Positions 8,770 through 18,384 of a stretch of 64,000 nt of DNA are shown one piece after another. The first letter of the stretch is position 1. Each line of letters starts with the position of its first letter. The notes under the pieces were generated by a model. That model worked only from the letters and a program-made list of their open reading frames with translations, had not been told where the DNA came from and did not search any database. Origin of the DNA: CAZSDU01 sp964429135 (GTDB lineage: Bacteria; Bacteroidota; Bacteroidia; Bacteroidales; FEN-979); the NCBI GenBank assembly GCA_964429135.1, contig CAYSAU010000015.1, forward strand, positions 1 through 64,000, given 5' to 3'. The position numbers and the translations under genes were made by a program.

Positions 8770-11700
8770 ATGGTGACAAAAGAAAAACATAGCAATATCC
8801 CGGATTATCTGTTTGAGACAAGCTGGCAAGTTTGCAATGAAGGCAAGGGTATTCATACCGCACTTTCGACAAAAGCCGCAATATTAGCGGATGAATTCAA
8901 GGATAATTATATTCTGATCGGCCCTGATGTCTGGAAAGAAACCCATCAGAATCCTGAATTCACTGAGGATAAATTTCTATATAAATCATGGAGAGAGAAA
9001 GCAGAAAGTGAAGGTTTCCGTTTAAAGATAGGTCGTTGGAATACCCATGGCAAACCAATTGTCATTTTGGTAGATTTCACACCGTTTTTTTCGGAAAAGG
9101 ATAGAATTTTTGCCCACTTTTGGGAAAGATATGCACTGGATAGTCTGACCGGAGGTTGGGATTATGTTGAACCTGCCCTTTTTGGCTATGCTGCTGGAAA
9201 AATAATTGAAAGTTTTTATAATTTTAATTTATCCCACCACGATAAAATTATTGCACAGTTTCATGACTGGATGACCGGAACCGGTGTTCTTTATGTAAAT
9301 GAAAACATTCCCCAGGTAGGGACTGTTTTTACTGCACATGGAACGGTTTTGGGTCGTTGTATTGCGGACCATGGGCTTCCCTTGTATAAAAACCTTGAAA
9401 ATTACAATGGAGAATCCATTTCAAAGCAGTTTGGTTTGGTTTCAAAACATTCTTTAGAGCGGCTTTCAGCCGAGGAGGCCGATGTTTTTACTACCTTAAG
9501 TGAATTAACCAATAATGAATGTCGTCAATTCCTGGAAAAGGAAGCCGATACGATTACACCTAACGGTTTTGACGATTCCTTTGTCCCTGTTAAGGAAGAT
9601 TACTATGCAAGACGCGCAGTTGCCCGAAATAAAATGTTTGAAGTCGCTGAAGGCCTGCTCGGGCAACAACTTTCCAGGAGCAGTATCTTTATCATCAATA
9701 GCGGACGTTACGAGTTTCACAATAAGGGAATAGATCTGTTTATTGATGCCATGGGGAAATTAAACAGGGATCCCAGGTTAATTCAAACCGTGATTGCCTT
9801 TATTGCAGTACCTGCTTCCCAGGTTGGGCCAAGAAAAGAACTGATCAGTAGAATAACTAAAAAGGAGTTTTACGAGCCCCTGAAAGAGGAATATTTAACC
9901 CATGGGCTACATGAACCTGAAAATGACAGGATCCTTAAACGGATTGCAGAAAACAACCTCAAAAACAGTATCAATGATAAAGTTAAGATTATTTATGTGC
10001 CTACATTCCTCAATGGAGATGATGGCATCTTTAATCTAAAATATTATGACTTTTTGATTGGTTTTGACGGTTCCATATTTCCCTCTTACTACGAACCATG
10101 GGGTTATACACCGCTGGAAAGTCTTGCTTTTCATATCCCTTCCATTACCACCTCCCTGTCTGGATTCGGGCAATGGATTAAAACCATGTATCCCACCCTG
10201 AAAGATTGCACCGCGGTGATTGAAAGAAATGATGACAATGACCAGGAGGTTGTCGAGGAGATCGTCAGACATGTAGTTCAGTGCAGCCTCAAAACCGAAA
10301 AGGAAATCATTAAGATACGAATCAAAGCCTTTGAGATTTCACGTGCAGCCTTATGGGGAAATATGATAGATCATTATAAACGTGCTTATTCCCTGGCGCT
10401 TGAGGAAACCCGTGGAAGGACAGAACTCTTTGCCGGAAAACAACCCCAGGTTCAGACACAAGCCTATAAAACCATTCTGGAAAATAAACCAGACTGGAAA
10501 AAAGTCCTCATCCAGCAAAAAATTCCTGATAACCTGACCAGTCTCGAACGTCTTTCAAAAAATCTATGGTGGTCATGGAATTATGAAGGCGGAGAGCTTT
10601 TTGAAATGATTCACAAAGAAAGATGGTATGAATTGAAATTTAATCCGATTGCCTTGTTGGAATCCCTGAGCTATAATGAGCTTCAGGATTTAAGCGCCAA
10701 TGAGAAAATAGTGAGCAAATTGAAACGGGTTACAGCCAAATTTGATGCTTATATGGCAAAAGCCGAAGAAAAACCTGCTGATATGGTCGCCTACTTCAGT
10801 ATGGAATATGGCTTGCATGATACCGTTAAGATTTTCTCTGGAGGACTCGGGTTGCTGGCAGGGGATTATCTTAAAGAAGCCAGTGATTCAAATGTTAATA
10901 TCATTGGTGTCGGACTTTTATACCGTTATGGATATTTCAAGCAAACCTTATCCCTGTTCGGGGATCAGATTGCCGTTTATTCTCCTCAGAAATTCACACA
11001 CCTTCCTTTAATTCCTATCCGCGATAAAGAAGGGAACTGGTTGAAAGTCACTTTTGCCCTGCCAGGCCGTACCATGTATGCTAAGGTTTGGAGGGTGGAC
11101 GTCGGAAGGGTTCCTTTATTCCTTATGGATACCGATATTGAAGAAAATTCCGAAGCGGATCGTAGCATTACACATCAACTTTATGGAGGAGATCTGGAAA
11201 ACAGGTTACGACAGGAAATCCTTCTTGGAATTGGAGGGATCCGTATGCTTGAAGGTATGGGGATCAAACCAAACATCTATCATTCCAATGAAGGACATTC
11301 TGCATTTATAGGTTTGGAAAGATTAAGAAAGTTAATTCAGAATGAAAAACTGACCTATCCACAGGCCGTGGAAGTAGTACGTTCCTCCACCTTATTTACA
11401 ACCCATACGCCAGTACCTGCCGGTCACGATACTTTCCCGGAAGATTTGCTGAGGCTTTATTTGTCACACTATCCTGATCATCTGAATATAAAATGGGATC
11501 AGTTTGTTAATCTTGGTCGAATGGTGGAAGATGATCATAATGAGAAATTCTCTATGAGCGTGCTGGCCGCGAAACTTTCACAGGAAATCAATGGAGTGAG
11601 CAGAATACACGGGAATGTGACCAGAGAAATGTTTGCAAAATTATATAATGGGTATTATCCTCAGGAATTGCATATCGGGTACGTGACCAATGGAGTACAT

Positions 11701-13023
11701 TACCCGACCTGGACAGCTAAATCATGGCAGCAGTTGTTTCAGAAGGAATTCGGAGAAGACTTCCTAAATGATCAGTCCAACCCCGTTTATTGGAACCGTA
11801 TCCATAATGTGGAGGATGAAGTTATATGGAAAACAAAACTCAAACAGAAGGAACAACTCAATGAATATTTGTTTGGAAGAATATTTGAGGAAATGACCGT
11901 AAGGCATGAAAACCCCAAATTGATTTTTAAAATCCGAGAAGCTACCCGCCCTGTTGCACTTACGATCGGTTTTGCCCGAAGATTTGCTACATATAAAAGA
12001 GCTCACTTGCTTTTCAGTAACCTTGACCGGCTTTCAAAAATCGTTAATAATAAGGAAAAGCCAGTGAGGTTTTTATTTGCCGGTAAAGCTCATCCAAACG
12101 ATAAAGCTGGTCAGGATCTGATCAAACGTATTTTCGAAATCTCACATCAGCAGGAATTTCTTGGAAAGATCCTCTTTATCGAGAATTATGATATTGAACT
12201 GGCTAAGTACCTGATCAGGGGTGTCGATATCTGGCTGAACACCCCTACAAGACCTTTGGAAGCCTCTGGAACCAGTGGTGAAAAAGCCGTGATGAACGGT
12301 GTTGTGAACTTCAGCGTGCTGGATGGATGGTGGGCTGAAGGTTATCGTCCAAACGCGGGTTGGGCACTGAAAGAAGAAGCTACTTATGATAATATGCAAT
12401 TTCAGGATGATCTTGATGCTGAAACCATTTACACTATACTGGAAGAAGAAATAGTTCCGATTTACTATGATTTAAATGAGAAAAATGTTCCTGAAAGATG
12501 GGTTACCTATATCAAAAATACGATTTCTGACATTGCACCTCATTATACGATGAAACGTCAGTTAGACGATTATTACCGTCAGTATTATACCCGTTTGTTT
12601 AAACGGTCCAAAATCATGGCCGGAAAGAACTACGAAATGTCACGGCATATTGCCAGCTGGAAACGAAAAGTTCTTAGGGGATGGGATAGCATAGAAGTGC
12701 TTTCAGTTAAAGTCCCTGATTCCAACCAGAAACCTTTATCCCTGGGAGAATCTTTTAAGGCTGAAATTATTCTGGACTTGAATGAATTATCGGGTTCAGA
12801 TATTGGAATTGAAGTAATCTTCGGAAAGAAAGTCAATGATGAAGTCAAAGAACCTTTGATGATACAGGAGTTGGAAATGATGAAATCAGAGAAGAATATT
12901 GTTTCTTTTGCTTGCGAAATTCCCATCAATCAGGCTGGAGTTTATGATTTTGTATTTCGTCTGTTTCCGAAAAGTCCTTTGTTGCCTCATCGTCAAGATT
13001 TTAATCTGGTGAAATGGATTTGA
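8770..13023 (+). CDS. fused glycogen synthase (GT3-like) and alpha-glucan phosphorylase (GT35)
   Basis: A 1417-aa polypeptide. Residues 1 to about 550 resemble eukaryotic-type UDP-glucose glycogen synthase (GT3): FETSWQVCNEGKGIHT, QFHDWMTGTGVLY, TVFTAHGT, FPSYYEPWGYTPLESLAF. From about 570 onward it is the short DUF3417-type alpha-glucan phosphorylase: NLWWSWNYEG, AYFSMEYGLHD, IFSGGLGLLAGD, YHSNEGHSAF, and the cofactor region EASGTSGEKAV, where Lys1172 is the predicted pyridoxal phosphate lysine. The last 100 residues form a beta domain. The protein thus joins chain extension from a nucleotide sugar to phosphorolysis giving glucose 1-phosphate. It starts 1 base after the GH57 stop. Both halves keep their landmark motifs, so both may be active. 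Confidence 0.9.
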   Translation: MVTKEKHSNIPDYLFETSWQVCNEGKGIHTALSTKAAILADEFKDNYILIGPDVWKETHQNPEFTEDKFLYKSWREKAESEGFRLKIGRWNTHGKPIVILVDFTPFFSEKDRIFAHFWERYALDSLTGGWDYVEPALFGYAAGKIIESFYNFNLSHHDKIIAQFHDWMTGTGVLYVNENIPQVGTVFTAHGTVLGRCIADHGLPLYKNLENYNGESISKQFGLVSKHSLERLSAEEADVFTTLSELTNNECRQFLEKEADTITPNGFDDSFVPVKEDYYARRAVARNKMFEVAEGLLGQQLSRSSIFIINSGRYEFHNKGIDLFIDAMGKLNRDPRLIQTVIAFIAVPASQVGPRKELISRITKKEFYEPLKEEYLTHGLHEPENDRILKRIAENNLKNSINDKVKIIYVPTFLNGDDGIFNLKYYDFLIGFDGSIFPSYYEPWGYTPLESLAFHIPSITTSLSGFGQWIKTMYPTLKDCTAVIERNDDNDQEVVEEIVRHVVQCSLKTEKEIIKIRIKAFEISRAALWGNMIDHYKRAYSLALEETRGRTELFAGKQPQVQTQAYKTILENKPDWKKVLIQQKIPDNLTSLERLSKNLWWSWNYEGGELFEMIHKERWYELKFNPIALLESLSYNELQDLSANEKIVSKLKRVTAKFDAYMAKAEEKPADMVAYFSMEYGLHDTVKIFSGGLGLLAGDYLKEASDSNVNIIGVGLLYRYGYFKQTLSLFGDQIAVYSPQKFTHLPLIPIRDKEGNWLKVTFALPGRTMYAKVWRVDVGRVPLFLMDTDIEENSEADRSITHQLYGGDLENRLRQEILLGIGGIRMLEGMGIKPNIYHSNEGHSAFIGLERLRKLIQNEKLTYPQAVEVVRSSTLFTTHTPVPAGHDTFPEDLLRLYLSHYPDHLNIKWDQFVNLGRMVEDDHNEKFSMSVLAAKLSQEINGVSRIHGNVTREMFAKLYNGYYPQELHIGYVTNGVHYPTWTAKSWQQLFQKEFGEDFLNDQSNPVYWNRIHNVEDEVIWKTKLKQKEQLNEYLFGRIFEEMTVRHENPKLIFKIREATRPVALTIGFARRFATYKRAHLLFSNLDRLSKIVNNKEKPVRFLFAGKAHPNDKAGQDLIKRIFEISHQQEFLGKILFIENYDIELAKYLIRGVDIWLNTPTRPLEASGTSGEKAVMNGVVNFSVLDGWWAEGYRPNAGWALKEEATYDNMQFQDDLDAETIYTILEEEIVPIYYDLNEKNVPERWVTYIKNTISDIAPHYTMKRQLDDYYRQYYTRLFKRSKIMAGKNYEMSRHIASWKRKVLRGWDSIEVLSVKVPDSNQKPLSLGESFKAEIILDLNELSGSDIGIEVIFGKKVNDEVKEPLMIQELEMMKSEKNIVSFACEIPINQAGVYDFVFRLFPKSPLLPHRQDFNLVKWI

Positions 13024-13059
13024 TTTTGAATTCAATATTTTTTTTATAATAACTTAAAT

Positions 13060-13806
13060 ATGAAATTGTTAGAAGGAAAAACAGCGTTAATAACCGGTGC
13101 AAACCGGGGAATAGGTCGGAGTATTGCCGTGAAATTTGCCAAGCATGGTGCAAATGTTGCATTCTCAGATATCAGCTATGATGATCAGTCAATCAGCCTG
13201 GAAAAAGAGCTTGAAAGTTATGGGGTAAAAGCGAAAGGTTACGCTTCTGATGCAAGTTCTTTCCCGGAAAGCGAACAACTGGTCAACAAGGTGGTGAATG
13301 ATTTTAATGCCCTGGATATTCTGGTCAATAACGCGGGCATCACGCGTGATAATCTCTTACTTCGGATGAATGAAGCGGACTGGGACAGGGTTATTAACAT
13401 CAACCTTAAATCCGTTTTCAATCTAACCAAAGCAGTGCAGAAATTCATGATTAAACAAAGGTCAGGGTCCATTATCAACATGAGTTCCATCGTAGGGGTT
13501 GAAGGGAATGGCGGACAATCAAATTATGCTGCTTCCAAAGCGGGTATCATCGGTTTTTCAAAATCAGTGGCACAGGAACTAGGCTCCCGGAATATCCGAT
13601 GCAATGCCATCGCACCCGGCTTTATCGAAACAGAAATGACCGCAAAACTCCCCCAGGAGTATATAGATAAATGGGCCAGCGATATTCCCATGAAACGCGC
13701 CGGAACCCCAGATGATGTTGCCAATCTTGCCCTATTCCTGGCTTCCGACCTGAGCTCATACATCACCGGACAAGTGATCACAGTTTGTGGAGGACTTCAT
13801 ACCTGA
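13060..13806 (+). CDS. fabG: 3-oxoacyl-[acyl-carrier-protein] reductase
   Basis: A classical short-chain dehydrogenase of 248 aa that reduces 3-oxoacyl-ACP with NADPH in fatty acid elongation. It has the TGANRGIG cofactor loop near residue 14, NNAG, MSSIVG carrying the catalytic Ser, and Tyr156-x3-Lys160 in NYAASKAG, then NAIAPGFIETEMT and a GQVITVCGG end typical of FabG. It follows the glucan operon by 36 bases on the same strand. The SDR family is broad, so another 3-hydroxyacyl substrate is possible, but the motifs are standard FabG. Confidence 0.88.
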   Translation: MKLLEGKTALITGANRGIGRSIAVKFAKHGANVAFSDISYDDQSISLEKELESYGVKAKGYASDASSFPESEQLVNKVVNDFNALDILVNNAGITRDNLLLRMNEADWDRVININLKSVFNLTKAVQKFMIKQRSGSIINMSSIVGVEGNGGQSNYAASKAGIIGFSKSVAQELGSRNIRCNAIAPGFIETEMTAKLPQEYIDKWASDIPMKRAGTPDDVANLALFLASDLSSYITGQVITVCGGLHT

Positions 13807-13820
13807 TCAAATCCTGAACC

Positions 13821-15893
13821 TTGACACTGGTTATTGAATACTCCTTCTGGCTGATTCTGCTTTGCATCCTTTTTGGGGCATTGGCAAGCTATTTTTTATA
13901 TTTCTTTCGACTGAAAACAGATGCCTCAGATCGTTTAATATATTCCCTGATGGGGCTGCGCTTTGTATCTGTTTTTCTTATATCATTTCTTCTTCTATCT
14001 CCCTTGATCCGACAAAACATTGAAAGCATTGAAAAGCCATTGATTCTGATGGGAATCGATAATTCCGAATCAATCCTGATGAATAAGGATTCACTTTTTT
14101 ATAAAAATGTACTTCCAGAAAAATTGAATTCCTTAATTGAAAACTTGAAAAAAGATTATGAGGTTAAGGTCTTTGCATTCGGAGAATCGGTCGAACCATA
14201 TTCATTTGCGAATTTTAACAAGAAACAAACCGATATAGCTGGTTTTTTATCGGAAATGGAGAATGCTTATGTAAATCGTAATGTCGGAGCCATGGTTTTG
14301 GTTTCGGATGGGATTTATAACAAAGGTTTGGATCCTTATTACGCTGCCAGTAACCTTCCTTTCAGGATATATTGTGTTCCACTTGGAGACACGATTCAGC
14401 ACAGGGATGTAATTCTCCGGAAGGTTGACTTTAACCCGACTGTTTTTTTGGGCGATAGATTTCCATTGGAGATAGGATATGCTGCCTATTTCTGCAAGGG
14501 AATGAAAACCCGTTTGATGGTTAAACAAGGGAAAAAAACTGTTTTTTCGAAAGAGATCATCCCGGGTTCAGAGGAGGTCAATGCTCAGGTAAAACTTTAC
14601 CTGGATGCAACAGAAATTGGTCGGCAGTTCATTGAGATCAGCTTGGATCCAGTTGATGAAGAAACCAGCAAAGCAAATAATTCCAGCAGAATCGTTATAC
14701 AGGTATTGAATTCCAGGGAAAAGATTGCCCTGCTTTACCATGCACCCCATCCGGATATAGCTGCCTTTGAAAAAGCATTGTCAAAATCAGGGCGTTATGA
14801 GATCACAACCGCTTCTCTGGAGAATTTTTCTGCCTTATCTGAAAAATTTGACCTGATGATTTTTCATCAGCTCCCCTCCATACAGTCTGATGTGAAGCTG
14901 GATCCTTTTCTCAATTCAGGAACCCCTGTTTTGTTTATCCTTGGAACACAATCTGACCTGAACGCATTCAATAAACTTAATCAGGGATTGAATATTAATG
15001 CAGTAAAAACAAATGTAACCGAAGCTCAACCGGTTATGAATGAGAATTTTTCTTTATTCACCCTGGACCAAAATATCTCCGCAGCATTTGCAGCTTATCC
15101 ACCCTTACTCAGCCCTCTGGGCGCTTATCAATACAATCCTATCAGTGAAATTTTATGCTTCCAGAAGATCGGGATGGTGAATACAAGGATCCCACAAATC
15201 CTGTTTACTGTCCAAAATAACAGGAGAACAGGGATCATTGCAGGAGAAAATCTTTGGAAGTGGAGACTCTCTGAATTTATTGCCCATTCAAACAACGATG
15301 CCTTCGACGGCTTGATCAATAAAATTGTGCAATTGCTTTCCGTAACAGAAGATAAAAGTTTTTTCAGGGTAAAAACTAAGGATCCCGTTATGCAAAATGA
15401 AGCTGTTTTCTTTGAAGCCGAATTGTATAACGAATCTTATGAGCTGATCAATGATCCGGAAGTGAACCTGCTGATCACCGATTCAACAAAAAAAACCTAC
15501 CCCTACATTTTTAATAAAACAGATCAGGCTTATCAGCTTAATCTGGGCATTTTTCCCATCGGAACCTATACTTATAAGGCATTCGTAAAACATGGACAGA
15601 AACAGTACGAAAAATCAGGAAGTTTTACGGTGATGCCTGTCAATCATGAGGCGGTCAACCTCCTTGCAGACCATCATCTATTATCCAGGATTGCCACTTC
15701 ACATAATGGAGAAACCATTCCCCCGGCTCAACTTCAGAAAATAAAACAATTGCTGGATGAAAGAGACGATATCCATTCCATTTCCAATCTGCAAAAAAAG
15801 TTTACAGACCTGATCGGAAATCCATGGTTATTCGCTATTATACTCATCCTCCTTTCAGCCGAATGGACGATCAGAAAACGCAGTGGTTTATAA
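13821..15893 (+). CDS. membrane-anchored VWA-like protein of unknown function
   Basis: A 690-aa protein starting at TTG 13821. A stop codon lies two codons upstream in frame, so no earlier start exists, and the TTG is 14 bases after fabG. Two N-terminal membrane segments (about 6-27 and 42-60) precede an extracytoplasmic region that starts with a VWA-like fold: LILMGIDNSESI, then MVLVSDGIYNKG. A Rossmann-like region (EKIALLYHAPHP) and an Ig-like beta domain follow. A final membrane helix near 668-683 ends in EWTIRKRSGL, the usual tail of this architecture. The MIDAS motif is not perfect (DNSES rather than DxSxS in strict form). Function unknown. Its end overlaps the convergent ABC permease by 6 bases. 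Confidence 0.7.
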   Translation: MTLVIEYSFWLILLCILFGALASYFLYFFRLKTDASDRLIYSLMGLRFVSVFLISFLLLSPLIRQNIESIEKPLILMGIDNSESILMNKDSLFYKNVLPEKLNSLIENLKKDYEVKVFAFGESVEPYSFANFNKKQTDIAGFLSEMENAYVNRNVGAMVLVSDGIYNKGLDPYYAASNLPFRIYCVPLGDTIQHRDVILRKVDFNPTVFLGDRFPLEIGYAAYFCKGMKTRLMVKQGKKTVFSKEIIPGSEEVNAQVKLYLDATEIGRQFIEISLDPVDEETSKANNSSRIVIQVLNSREKIALLYHAPHPDIAAFEKALSKSGRYEITTASLENFSALSEKFDLMIFHQLPSIQSDVKLDPFLNSGTPVLFILGTQSDLNAFNKLNQGLNINAVKTNVTEAQPVMNENFSLFTLDQNISAAFAAYPPLLSPLGAYQYNPISEILCFQKIGMVNTRIPQILFTVQNNRRTGIIAGENLWKWRLSEFIAHSNNDAFDGLINKIVQLLSVTEDKSFFRVKTKDPVMQNEAVFFEAELYNESYELINDPEVNLLITDSTKKTYPYIFNKTDQAYQLNLGIFPIGTYTYKAFVKHGQKQYEKSGSFTVMPVNHEAVNLLADHHLLSRIATSHNGETIPPAQLQKIKQLLDERDDIHSISNLQKKFTDLIGNPWLFAIILILLSAEWTIRKRSGL

Positions 15894-16718
15894 ATCTTTC
15901 CTGTTTAAAGTCCAGAACACAATTCCAATCATGATTGTTGCATAAAGCAGTGGAATTGCCATGGAGACCAGGCTGACATTACCCTGTAATTCAAGTCCCA
16001 TAACTTTTTTCAATACCGGTATGGCAGGGTACTCCGTAACCCTGAGGACAGCATTAACAGGAAGGTAGGTGGAAATAGTATTTTTAAAAAAGATCGGACT
16101 TTTCAGGAAAAAGTACAGTACCGGCTCCACAATCAGGGAGTAAAGCGTGAATAACGCGATGGTCAGGCCAGTATTTCTTAAAAGAAAGCCAAAAAAGAAC
16201 GCATAAATTAAATAGGAAAAAATGCTGACAAAAAATCCTGCCATAAATGGAATTCCTTTTGAAAAAAAAGAGATATCCTGAATACCACTATGGGATAAAC
16301 CGATAATTAATGCACCAAGGGTAAGCGATAGCAGCATAATAATAGAGACCAGTAAAATAAACTGCAACTTAGAAACAAGAAATTCAGCTTTACTCATGCC
16401 ATTGATGATATTCTGGCGAATGGTTTTAAAGGTAAATTCATTGGTAATCAGAATGATGATCACGATGGCCGGAAAGATTAGAATATACCTGATGGTAGCA
16501 AAAAATGCAATGTTCTGCCATACATCAGGAAAAAAATAAATGGCCACATGAGGAAGAGGTATCGGAAGATGATGGTTCATGGAATCAACCATATGATTGA
16601 TCATAAACTCCGCCAATAAAATACCGGAGGCGAGAAATAAAAAATATAATCCAAATAAAATCCAGAATACTTTATAGGTCAGGACTTTTTTAAATTCGAT
16701 CTTGAGTAGTTTGGTCAT
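15888..16718 (-). CDS. ABC-2 type transporter permease
   Basis: A 276-aa integral membrane protein with about six hydrophobic segments. One follows the Lys-rich start (FKKVLTYKVFWILFGLYFLF) and another ends just before a short basic tail. The layout, with the NEFTFKTIRQNIINGMSKAEF amphipathic stretch after the second segment, is typical of ABC-2 exporter permeases of the gliding/bacteriocin-type group. Its start overlaps the stop of the ATPase gene by 4 bases (translational coupling), so the two make one exporter. The substrate cannot be told. Confidence 0.85.
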   Translation of the reverse strand: MTKLLKIEFKKVLTYKVFWILFGLYFLFLASGILLAEFMINHMVDSMNHHLPIPLPHVAIYFFPDVWQNIAFFATIRYILIFPAIVIIILITNEFTFKTIRQNIINGMSKAEFLVSKLQFILLVSIIMLLSLTLGALIIGLSHSGIQDISFFSKGIPFMAGFFVSIFSYLIYAFFFGFLLRNTGLTIALFTLYSLIVEPVLYFFLKSPIFFKNTISTYLPVNAVLRVTEYPAIPVLKKVMGLELQGNVSLVSMAIPLLYATIMIGIVFWTLNRKDL

Positions 16719-17635
16719 TGGTTATCTTGTAATAGTTCTAGAAAATGTTGTTCCAGGCTGCGTTTGCGTTCCGATAAATGGGTCAGAAGAATCCCGTGTT
16801 GCTGACAAAACCTGTTTATTTCACCGGGATTGACCTGTGTGCTGAAATAAATCTGTAAATTCTCCCCATGAGGTTTCATGGATTTAAAACCGGGGAATTG
16901 CACAATCAGCTTTTCAAGTTCAGGGATTGTGTCGCTGGCAATTTCAAAGGAATCAGAAATTGCGAGCACTTCACTGACTTTGCCTTCAAATAATTGTTTT
17001 CCCTTATGCAAAACGGCAACATGACTGCATATTTTTTGTACCTCATCAAGGAGGTGAGAGGCCATAATGATGGTAATTCCCTGGGATGCCACCTGCAAAA
17101 TAAGCTCTCTGATACTGGCTATTCCCTGAGGGTCGAGACCATTTGTTGGTTCATCAAGTATCAGTACATCAGGATTTCCAAGCAGTGCTGATGCAATGGC
17201 CAGTCTTTGTTTCATCCCGAAAGAAAAAGTCCGGAATTTGGAATGTTTACGGCTGATCAGGTCCGTCATTGTCAGTACCCTGTCAATGTCGTCATAACCC
17301 ATATCCTTGATGTCCGCGACAATCTGGAGATTTTGACAGGCATCAAGATAAGGAAAGAAATTGGGACTTTCAATCACTGACCCTATATGCTTACGGCATT
17401 CCTTGGACGGCGGAGCGCCGAACCATTCAAAGTCACCCTTATCAGGCTTTAAAAGATCAAGAATGATGCTTAAAGTCGTGGTTTTTCCGCTGCCGTTTGG
17501 CCCAAGAATTCCGAATACCTGTCCTTTTTTTACTGTCACTGACAGATTGTTAACCGCTTGTACTTTTCCGTACTTTTTCGAAATTCCGTTGATGGTTAAG
17601 ATTGTTTCCAAAATCTGAGGGGATAAGTTATTCAA
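16715..17635 (-). CDS. ABC transporter ATP-binding protein
   Basis: A 306-aa ATPase partner of the permease gene that follows. It carries Walker A GPNGSGKTTT, a Q-loop region near VIESPNFFPYL, signature FSFGMKQRLAIASALLGNP, Walker B DVLILDEPTNGLDPQG and switch His in IIMASHLLDE. A C-terminal extension of about 80 residues after the nucleotide-binding domain is common in ABC-2 export ATPases. It belongs to the minus-strand run that begins with dnaA, 35 bases after the methylase gene. The substrate is unknown. Confidence 0.92.
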   Translation of the reverse strand: MNNLSPQILETILTINGISKKYGKVQAVNNLSVTVKKGQVFGILGPNGSGKTTTLSIILDLLKPDKGDFEWFGAPPSKECRKHIGSVIESPNFFPYLDACQNLQIVADIKDMGYDDIDRVLTMTDLISRKHSKFRTFSFGMKQRLAIASALLGNPDVLILDEPTNGLDPQGIASIRELILQVASQGITIIMASHLLDEVQKICSHVAVLHKGKQLFEGKVSEVLAISDSFEIASDTIPELEKLIVQFPGFKSMKPHGENLQIYFSTQVNPGEINRFCQQHGILLTHLSERKRSLEQHFLELLQDNQ

Positions 17636-17670
17636 AAGTGTGACGTTAAGACGTGAACATTTTCATTGGG

Positions 17671-18384
17671 TTACAATCTGAAGTATAAAAGAAAAATCGC
17701 GGGACGTTTCCTTAACTCCGGATGGATCATTTTCCATTCCCGGATTGTCCTCGTCATGATCCATTCATCGTCCGTTGAAAGATCTACCGCAATACACAGC
17801 GCTGTATTCTCGTTACAGGTTTCCAACAGGGTATTGAAAAGCTGCAGGTTTCGGTAAGGAGTTTCAATGAATATCTGGGTCTGGTCTTTTTCATATGAAA
17901 TTCTTTCCAACTCCCGGATGCTTTTCTTCCTTTGTGTCTTATCCACTGGAAGATAGCCCGAAAATGTAAAATTCTGTCCATTGAAACCTGAAGCCATTAA
18001 GGCCAGAAAGACTGATGAGGGTCCTGTCAGGGGAATCACCTGAATTCCGTGTTGGTGTGCCTGAGCGACAATCAGGCTTCCGGGGTCTGCAACGCAGGGC
18101 AATCCGGCTTCGGAAAGTAAGCCAATATCAAATCCATCGATTGATGGTTTAAGATAAATATGAAGATCAGCGTTCTTGGAATGCTCATTGAAGATCATGA
18201 ACATTTCATCCTGAAGATCTTTATCAATACCGGCTATCCTGAGAAATCGCCTGGCCGTTCTGATTTCTTCAACAATAAAATGGTTCAGTTTGCAGATAAT
18301 ATCTAAATTCCTTTTCGGGAAAATAGTGTCGGGAGAACTTTTTCCGAGGGGAGTGGGGATTAGGTAAAGTTTTCCTTTATGCAT
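17671..18384 (-). CDS. RsmI-like SAM-dependent methyltransferase (tetrapyrrole methylase fold)
   Basis: A 237-aa protein related to RsmI, the 2'-O-methyltransferase of 16S rRNA C1402. Landmarks are KLYLIPTPLG at the start, FIVEEIRTARRFLRIAGI (RsmI has an ED pair here), LLSEAGLPCVADPG, VIPLTGPSS, and the Bacteroidota-type C-terminus with FIETPYRN. It is shorter than E. coli RsmI (286 aa) and lacks its C-terminal extension. It may be RsmI itself or the paralogue found in this phylum. I chose ATG 18384 because the protein motifs start there and it overlaps the upstream gene by 8 bases; an in-frame ATG at 18417 would add 11 residues without similarity. Confidence 0.78.
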   Translation of the reverse strand: MHKGKLYLIPTPLGKSSPDTIFPKRNLDIICKLNHFIVEEIRTARRFLRIAGIDKDLQDEMFMIFNEHSKNADLHIYLKPSIDGFDIGLLSEAGLPCVADPGSLIVAQAHQHGIQVIPLTGPSSVFLALMASGFNGQNFTFSGYLPVDKTQRKKSIRELERISYEKDQTQIFIETPYRNLQLFNTLLETCNENTALCIAVDLSTDDEWIMTRTIREWKMIHPELRKRPAIFLLYFRL

